Shown: in pieces, positions 33,460 to 37,204 of the stretch
Numbering within the stretch: the first letter of the stretch is position 1
Layout: each line of letters starts with the position of its first letter
From: Pelobacter sp. UBA6812
Lineage (GTDB): Bacteria > Desulfobacterota > Desulfuromonadia > Desulfuromonadales > Syntrophotaleaceae
Direction of reading: 5' to 3'
DNA: 37,204 nucleotides
NCBI GenBank assembly: GCA_002452265.1
Contig: DKEW01000066.1
Coordinates: 1 to 37,204, forward strand
Notes under the pieces: generated by a model
Databases searched by the model: none
What the model was told of the DNA's origin: nothing
The model's input: the letters and a program-made list of their open reading frames with translations, nothing else
Made by a program: the position numbers and the translations under genes

Positions 33460-33930
33460 TTACCAACGATAGTGGGCGAACGCCTTATTGGCTTCAGCCA
33501 TGCGATGCGTATCTTCCCGCTTCTTAACAGCAGCGCCGCGGTTAGCGGCTGCATCCAGCAATTCCCCCGCAAGACGCTCGACCATAGTTTTCTCGCCGCG
33601 GCCACGGGCATAATTAATCAGCCAGCGAATAGCAAGAGCATTACGGCGATCGGACCGAACCTCAACAGGCACTTGATAAGTCGAGCCACCTACACGGCGC
33701 GACTTAACCTCAAGCATCGGCCGAACGTTCTCAATAGCTTTCTTGAAAACGTCCAAGGCTTCTTCGCCCGAGCGCTCTGCCAGCAGCCCGAAGGCTCCAT
33801 AAACAATACCCTCGGCCGTGCTCTTTTTACCCTCAACCATGATGGCATTAATAAACTTGGCCACCGTGCGATCACTATACTTAGGGTCGGGCAATATGAC
33901 CCGCTTGGCGATTTCTCTTCTTCTCGGCAT
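33460..33930 (-). CDS. rpsG: 30S ribosomal protein S7
   Basis: 156 aa, PRRREIAKRVILPDPKYSDRTVAKFIN through RMAEANKAFAHYRW. It nucleates the 30S head and lies at the E site. In E. coli S7 represses the str operon through a structure in the rpsL-rpsG spacer; here the spacer is only 20 nt, so that exact element is absent. GAGAGG precedes the ATG. Confidence 0.98.
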   Translation of the reverse strand: MPRRREIAKRVILPDPKYSDRTVAKFINAIMVEGKKSTAEGIVYGAFGLLAERSGEEALDVFKKAIENVRPMLEVKSRRVGGSTYQVPVEVRSDRRNALAIRWLINYARGRGEKTMVERLAGELLDAAANRGAAVKKREDTHRMAEANKAFAHYRW

Positions 33931-33950
33931 GGTTACCTCTCACGCACTGG

Positions 33951-34322
33951 TTACTTGGGACGCTTCGCCCCATACTTGGAACGACCTTGCCTGCGATCTT
34001 TAACACCTGCAAGATCAAGCGCCCCACGAACAATGTGATAACGTACACCCGGCAAGTCCTTCACACGCCCGCCGCGAATAAGCACGACGGAGTGTTCCTG
34101 AAGGTTATGTCCAACACCGGGGATATAGGACGTCACAACAATGCCGTTGGTCAAACGAACGCGAGCGACCTTCCGCAAGGCCGAGTTCGGCTTTTTAGGG
34201 GTTGTCGTATAAACACGCGTACAAACCCCGCGTTTCTGCGGATTGCATTTAAGCGCCGGCGCAGTGGACTTGCGAACCTTTTTCTCACGTCCCTTGCGAA
34301 TCAGCTGATTGATGGTCGGCAT
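33951..34322 (-). CDS. rpsL: 30S ribosomal protein S12
   Basis: 123 aa. TTTPKKPNSALRKVARVRLTNG and RGGRVKDLPGVRYHIVRG are intact. K43 and K88 (K42 and K87 in E. coli mature numbering), where streptomycin-resistance changes occur, are lysines, so the allele looks sensitive; D89, the methylthiolation site, is kept. GGGAG lies 7 nt before the ATG. First gene of the superoperon, 138 nt after rpoC. Confidence 0.98.
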   Translation of the reverse strand: MPTINQLIRKGREKKVRKSTAPALKCNPQKRGVCTRVYTTTPKKPNSALRKVARVRLTNGIVVTSYIPGVGHNLQEHSVVLIRGGRVKDLPGVRYHIVRGALDLAGVKDRRQGRSKYGAKRPK

Positions 34323-34390
34323 CTACATACTCCCGAATTATCAACTTACAAAAAGTTAAAAAGAACCACACGATTTTATATGGCGAAAAA

Positions 34391-34445
34391 CCCGCTCAAA
34401 CTATCAATACGGGAGGCGCTTGTCAAGCGTTTTTTGCCGCCTCCC
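34391..34445 (-). other. rpoC-rpsL intergenic overlapping hairpins
   Basis: The minus strand can form a long hairpin with perfect 8-bp arms GGGAGGCG/CGCCTCCC (34438-34445 and 34411-34418). Nested in it is a 13-nt palindrome CGCTTGACAAGCG (34417-34429). The CCC end of the long stem can alternatively pair, as CCCG (34410-34413), with CGGG (34391-34394), followed by TTTTT. The structures are visible; a terminator or attenuator role is inference. Confidence 0.5.
34398..34426 (-). promoter_or_regulatory. Candidate rpsL superoperon promoter
   Basis: Minus-strand TTGACA (34421-34426) is 17 nt from TAGTTT (34398-34403). The -35 is perfect and centred in a palindrome; the -10 is weak (three of six). 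A start near 34390 leaves about 70 nt to the rpsL ATG. Readthrough from rpoBC may add to expression. Confidence 0.45.
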
Positions 34446-34460
34446 ATTTTTTCCTCTACT

Positions 34461-37204
34461 TCACTCATCACTGTCTTCAACAGCATCCTGGAATTCGGCC
34501 TGTTCATAATCCGCATCCAGTGAATCATCGTCCAAATCATCCTGTATTGGCTCATCGATTTCTTCGGGCTCTTCAATAAGAAGACGCACGCTACGATACT
34601 TGGAAATGCCGGTACCTGCCGGGATGAGTCGTCCCATAATGACGTTTTCTTTCAAACCTCTGAGGTGGTCAATTTTCCCCTCAATGGCCGCCTGCGTAAG
34701 AACCTTGGTCGTCTCCTGGAACGATGCCGCGGAAATAAAAGACTCCGTGGACAACGATGCCTTGGTAATACCAAGCATAAGAGGCTCGCCGACGGCAGGA
34801 GCACCACCTTCGCCAAGGACCCTGTTATTCTCAGCCTCGAATTCCCAACGCTCAATCTGATCATCTGCAAGAAAACGTGTATTACCAGGTTCCTTGATCC
34901 TTACACGACGCAGCATCTGGCGTACGATAACTTCAATATGCTTGTCGTTGATCTTAACACCCTGCAGCCGGTATACCTCTTGAACCTCATCCACAAGATA
35001 TTTGGCGAGCTCTTTTTCACCAAGCACCCGAAGGATGTCGTGAGGATTACTGGAGCCATCCATGAGCGCTTCACCGGCTTTTACATGGTCATTCTCATGA
35101 ACACTGATGTGCTTACCCTTGGGAATGAGGTATTCCTTAGGCGTCCCAACCTCAGGGGTAACGCAGACCTTGCGTTTGCCTTTTGAATCCTTACCGAAGG
35201 AAACCACACCATCAATTTCGGAAATGATGGCATACTCCTTGGGCTTACGGGCCTCAAAAAGCTCAGCAACGCGAGGCAGACCACCGGTAATATCTTTGGT
35301 CTTGGTGGTTTCGCGAGGGATCTTCGCCAGGATGGAGCCACCGCTGACCTCTGCGTCTTCCGGCGATGCGATAATAGCACCCACGGGCAACATATATCTT
35401 GCCGGAGCCCCATTGGGCAACTTAACGGTTTTCCCTTCAGCATCCTTAAGCGTAATACGCGGACGCTTATCAGCACCCTTCGATTCGATGACTACTTTAC
35501 GTGACAGGCCGGTTACTTCGTCGACCTGCTCCTCCATTGTCACGCCCTCGATGATATCGCCGTAACGCACGGTACCAGCTATCTCGGTAAGGATGGGGAT
35601 GGTATACGGATCCCATTCGGCCAGCAAGCTTCCCGCCGTGATGGGGCCATCAGGTGCAACACGCAAACGTGCACCATAGACCACCCCGTAGCGTTCGCGC
35701 TCACGACCGGTTTCATCCAGTACTGCAATTTCAGCATTGCGATTCATGACAACATGATGCCCATCGTTGTCGAGAACCCAATTGAGATTGAGATACTTCA
35801 CAACACCATCGAAACGGGCCTCAAGCGAAGTCTGCTCAGCTCGACGCGAAGCAGTACCACCGATATGGAAGGTACGCATCGTAAGCTGTGTACCCGGCTC
35901 ACCAATGGATTGTGCCGCAATAACCCCCACAGCCTCCCCAAGATTAACCAGGTGCCCTCTGGCGAGATCGCGCCCGTAACATGTGGCACAAATACCGCGC
36001 TGACTCTGACAAGTCAAAACAGACCGAATTTTGACTCTTTCGATGCCAGCATTTTCAATGCTCTCTACCAGGCTCTCATCGATCTGCTGGTTTGCTTCAA
36101 CCAGCACATCTCCGGTCACAGGATCAAGAACATCTTCCAAAGCGGTACGTCCCAAGATCCGGTCACCAAGCCGTTCGATGACTTCGCCACCTTCGGTCAA
36201 AGCAGTCAACAGAATACCGTCAAGAGAGTCACAGTCCTGCTCGGTAATAATAGCATCCTGGGCAACATCGACTAGGCGCCGGGTAAGATAACCGGAATTA
36301 GCCGTTTTAAGCGCGGTATCCGCCAGACCTTTACGCGCACCGTGTGTCGAAATAAAGTACTGCAACACGGTAAGGCCCTCACGGAAATTGGCAGTAATCG
36401 GCGTCTCGATAATCTCCCCGGACGGCTTGGCCATAAGGCCACGCATCCCGGCAAGCTGCCTGATCTGCTGTGCGCTACCGCGGGCACCGGAGTCGGCCAT
36501 CATGTGAATCGAATTGAATGATGGCACCTTGACCGTTTCTCCTTCGGGAGAAACCATCTCGTCTTTCGACAGGGTATCCAACATGGTCTGCGCAATAGCT
36601 TCTGTACACTTGGCCCAGATATCGATGACTTTGTTGTAGCGCTCGCCATCGGTAATCAGACCCTCGGTATATTGCTGCTGGATTTCAGTTACTTCCTCGA
36701 CGGCTGCCTTCATCATGACGTCTTTTGACTCTGGGATCACCATATCGTCGAGACAAATCGAAATCCCGGCCAAGGTCGAAAACCGATATCCGGTATCCTT
36801 AAGACGGTCAGCAAGCAAAACAGTTTCCTTATTGCCGGCCAGACGGAAACAAACATCAATGAGATGTGCGACCTGTTTTTTCGCCATAACGACGTTAATA
36901 AAGTCAAAGGGAATGACTTCTGGCACGACATCTCGCAACAACACGCGACCAACGGTTGTTTCAATAAGCGTTTCCGGCTCTCCCAGGACTGGCGACATCC
37001 TAACTTTTATCCTGGCTTGCAGGTCAACTTCGCCCGTATCATAAGCCATGCGTAATTCGTCCCGCGAAGACATAATCTTGCCTTCGCCGCGTACGAAAGG
37101 ACGCTCCCGGGTCATATAGTACAGGCCAAGGATCATATCCTGAGACGGAACAATGATCGGCTTGCCGTTGGCCGGCGACAGGATGTTGTTGGTAGACATC
37201 ATCA
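34461..37204 (-). CDS. rpoC: RNA polymerase beta' subunit, C-terminal two-thirds (5' end outside window)
   Basis: About 914 codons of a protein near 1,390 aa; the N-terminus and the catalytic NADFDGD loop lie beyond base 37204. Visible are NGKPIIVPSQDMILGLYY, the trigger-loop region (SGARGSAQQIRQLAGMRGLMAKP, THGARKGLADTAL), the second zinc site around CQSQRGICATCYG, and GEPGTQLTMRTFHIGG. A proteobacterial SI3-type insertion follows between this and the conserved KDITGGLPRVAELFEAR. The tail is acidic (about 25 residues). The frame runs open through the window edge, so the first Met seen is internal. Confidence 0.97.
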   Translation of the reverse strand, partial: MMSTNNILSPANGKPIIVPSQDMILGLYYMTRERPFVRGEGKIMSSRDELRMAYDTGEVDLQARIKVRMSPVLGEPETLIETTVGRVLLRDVVPEVIPFDFINVVMAKKQVAHLIDVCFRLAGNKETVLLADRLKDTGYRFSTLAGISICLDDMVIPESKDVMMKAAVEEVTEIQQQYTEGLITDGERYNKVIDIWAKCTEAIAQTMLDTLSKDEMVSPEGETVKVPSFNSIHMMADSGARGSAQQIRQLAGMRGLMAKPSGEIIETPITANFREGLTVLQYFISTHGARKGLADTALKTANSGYLTRRLVDVAQDAIITEQDCDSLDGILLTALTEGGEVIERLGDRILGRTALEDVLDPVTGDVLVEANQQIDESLVESIENAGIERVKIRSVLTCQSQRGICATCYGRDLARGHLVNLGEAVGVIAAQSIGEPGTQLTMRTFHIGGTASRRAEQTSLEARFDGVVKYLNLNWVLDNDGHHVVMNRNAEIAVLDETGRERERYGVVYGARLRVAPDGPITAGSLLAEWDPYTIPILTEIAGTVRYGDIIEGVTMEEQVDEVTGLSRKVVIESKGADKRPRITLKDAEGKTVKLPNGAPARYMLPVGAIIASPEDAEVSGGSILAKIPRETTKTKDITGGLPRVAELFEARKPKEYAIISEIDGVVSFGKDSKGKRKVCVTPEVGTPKEYLIPKGKHISVHENDHVKAGEALMDGSSNPHDILRVLGEKELAKYLVDEVQEVYRLQGVKINDKHIEVIVRQMLRRVRIKEPGNTRFLADDQIERWEFEAENNRVLGEGGAPAVGEPLMLGITKASLSTESFISAASFQETTKVLTQAAIEGKIDHLRGLKENVIMGRLIPAGTGISKYRSVRLLIEEPEEIDEPIQDDLDDDSLDADYEQAEFQDAVEDSDE

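Noticed and set aside
34411..34451. Terminator-like hairpin followed by TTTTTT on the plus strand between rpoC and rpsL
   Set aside because: No plus-strand gene leads into it. The shape is the mirror of the minus-strand hairpins, so I describe those instead.
1..37204. Mobile elements, prophage, CRISPR arrays or an obvious novel defence or metabolic system
   Set aside because: No transposase, integrase, terminal inverted repeats or regularly spaced repeats were seen. All genes belong to known core families, with no frameshifts or broken genes apart from the edge truncations.

Overview
All credible genes in this window lie on the minus strand, so the biological reading direction runs from 37204 down to 1. 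The content is core chromosomal: transcription, translation, protein export, tryptophan synthesis, DNA repair, lipid and folate metabolism, and outer-membrane assembly. An LptD with a signal peptide makes the cell a diderm that assembles LPS. An RpoC carrying the SI3-type insertion, a zinc-binding (C+) S14, a zinc-type S4 and the gene order together point to the Desulfuromonadales (former Deltaproteobacteria), possibly Pelobacter/Syntrophotalea. The genus is an inference from gene order and protein style, not from a search. I see no mobile element, CRISPR array, rRNA or clearly horizontally acquired segment.

Right to left: the 3' two-thirds of rpoC (34461-37204); a short rpoC-rpsL gap holding a candidate promoter and overlapping hairpins; then one tightly packed translation superoperon, rpsL-rpsG-fusA-tuf-rpsJ-rplC-rplD-rplW-rplB-rpsS-rplV-rpsC-rplP-rpmC-rpsQ-rplN-rplX-rplE-rpsN-rpsH-rplF-rplR-rpsE-rpmD-rplO-secY-adk-map-rpmJ-rpsM-rpsK-rpsD-rpoA-rplQ. 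It fuses the classical str, S10, spc and alpha operons. The largest internal gap is 85 nt, and a strong rho-independent terminator closes it at 15029-15062. Several start codons are TTG (rpsC, rpsE, secY, rpsM, rpsD), and infA is not at its common place beside rpmJ.

Immediately after that terminator come trpE-trpG-trpD-trpC-trpF (chorismate to CdRP), without trpB or trpA and without an attenuator leader. Next are an RhlB-like DEAD-box helicase coupled to a family 5 (UDGb-type) uracil-DNA glycosylase, and then accD-folC-lptD, joined by a 3-nt gap and a GTGA overlap. A ComEA-like helix-hairpin-helix protein and an FtsB/DivIC-like protein follow, ending in a terminator at 2752-2777. The window closes with argS, a membrane-anchored SPOR-domain protein, and the 5' half of an initiator tRNA-fMet gene preceded by a near-consensus sigma-70 promoter.

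I found no clearly new multi-gene system. The points most worth a second look are a four-cysteine insertion in EF-Tu, a mature LptD with exactly two cysteines (one in each domain), the cluster of TTG starts including one overlapped by a four-codon mini-ORF, the rpoC-rpsL intergenic structure, and the split trp pathway.
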